64,000 nt of DNA from Glaciecola sp. Its GTDB lineage: Bacteria > Pseudomonadota > Gammaproteobacteria > Enterobacterales > Alteromonadaceae. A program made the position numbers and the translations under genes. The stretch lies in contig JAQWNF010000023.1 of NCBI GenBank assembly GCA_029246415.1, positions 244,572 through 308,571 of the forward strand, written 5' to 3'. Below the pieces are notes generated by a model. The model did no database searches and was not told the origin of the DNA. It saw only the letters and a program-made list of their open reading frames with translations. Every line of letters begins with the position of its first letter. Position 1 is the first letter of the stretch. Positions 63,927-64,000 of the stretch are shown piece after piece.

Positions 63927-64000
63927 ATGTGTGGTATTTTCGGGATCCTGGACATCAAATCAGATGTTGCAGAATTACGCACGCAAGCCCTAGAGCTTTC
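63927..64000 (+). CDS. asnB: AsnB, glutamine-hydrolysing asparagine synthase (partial)
   Basis: Only the first 24 codons lie in the window, MCGIFGILDIKSDVAELR and on. Cysteine 2, after removal of methionine, is the amidotransferase nucleophile of class II glutaminases, and this start matches asparagine synthase B closely. The 189 bases upstream, after the M28 terminator, hold the probable promoter; no strong -10/-35 pair was seen. Confidence 0.88.
   Translation, partial: MCGIFGILDIKSDVAELRTQALEL

Noticed and set aside
1..64000. CRISPR arrays, prophage, transposases, tRNA or rRNA genes
   Set aside because: None was seen by reading; no tandem repeats with spacers, and no integrase or transposase reading frames are present. 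A tRNAscan or profile search could not be run.

Overview
The window is a chromosomal segment of a marine-type gammaproteobacterium, most likely of the order Alteromonadales. This is inferred from protein resemblance and synteny: ybgC-tolQR beside ruvCAB, rpsP-rimM-trmD-rplS, ffh-ypjD-corB, fadI-fadJ near sixA, aroF-tyrA facing pheA, and an ECF sigma/DUF3379 pair. The DNA is fairly AT-rich throughout (judged by eye, not calculated). I saw no tRNA, rRNA, CRISPR array, prophage or insertion sequence. No stretch longer than about 300 bases lacks a gene.

Layout. Positions 1-6.1 kb (minus strand): tolR (partial), tolQ, ybgC, then ruvB, ruvA, ruvC, nudB, aspS (envelope integrity, Holliday-junction processing, nucleotide sanitation, tRNA charging). 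6.1-11.1 kb: a GlrK/GlrR-type two-component system and a GGDEF-EAL c-di-GMP enzyme. 11.2-17.2 kb: an iron-uptake island, with a FecA-like TonB-dependent receptor on the plus strand and fbpABC on the minus strand, each behind a Fur-box-like sequence. 17.3-19.0 kb: a STAS protein, a YciH/SUI1 protein and a two-receiver regulator. 19.0-25.1 kb: aromatic amino acid synthesis, with pheA behind a probable attenuator, a methyl-accepting chemotaxis protein, and aroF-tyrA behind a TyrR-box-like sequence. 25.3-31.2 kb: rpsP-rimM-trmD-rplS, ffh, ypjD and corB.

31.2-38.7 kb: a small unknown gene, sixA, an M16 peptidase without a canonical start codon, a small membrane protein, and fadI-fadJ behind a FadR-like dyad. 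38.9-46.2 kb: a complete MoxR/Bat-type operon (MoxR, DUF58, DUF4381, two von Willebrand A proteins, BatD). 46.3-52.4 kb: a DUF885 lipoprotein, an ECF sigma factor with a DUF3379 partner, putP and an EAL-HDOD protein. 52.5-58.0 kb: a sulfate-assimilation operon, cysD-cysC-cysQ-cysN plus an SLC13 transporter. 58.1-64.0 kb: NatAB-type ABC exporter, a Yip1 protein, a DUF3025 protein, an M28 lipoprotein peptidase and the start of asnB.

Most of the window is core genome and I found no clearly new multi-gene system. The most interesting signals are regulatory: a leader peptide plus terminator that all pheA mRNA must cross; a 16-bp perfect hairpin directly before the ECF sigma start codon that also holds its only visible Shine-Dalgarno sequence; an M16 peptidase whose zinc motif lies upstream of every ATG/GTG/TTG and which may start at ATT; and a 29-bp near-perfect Fur dyad before fbpA.
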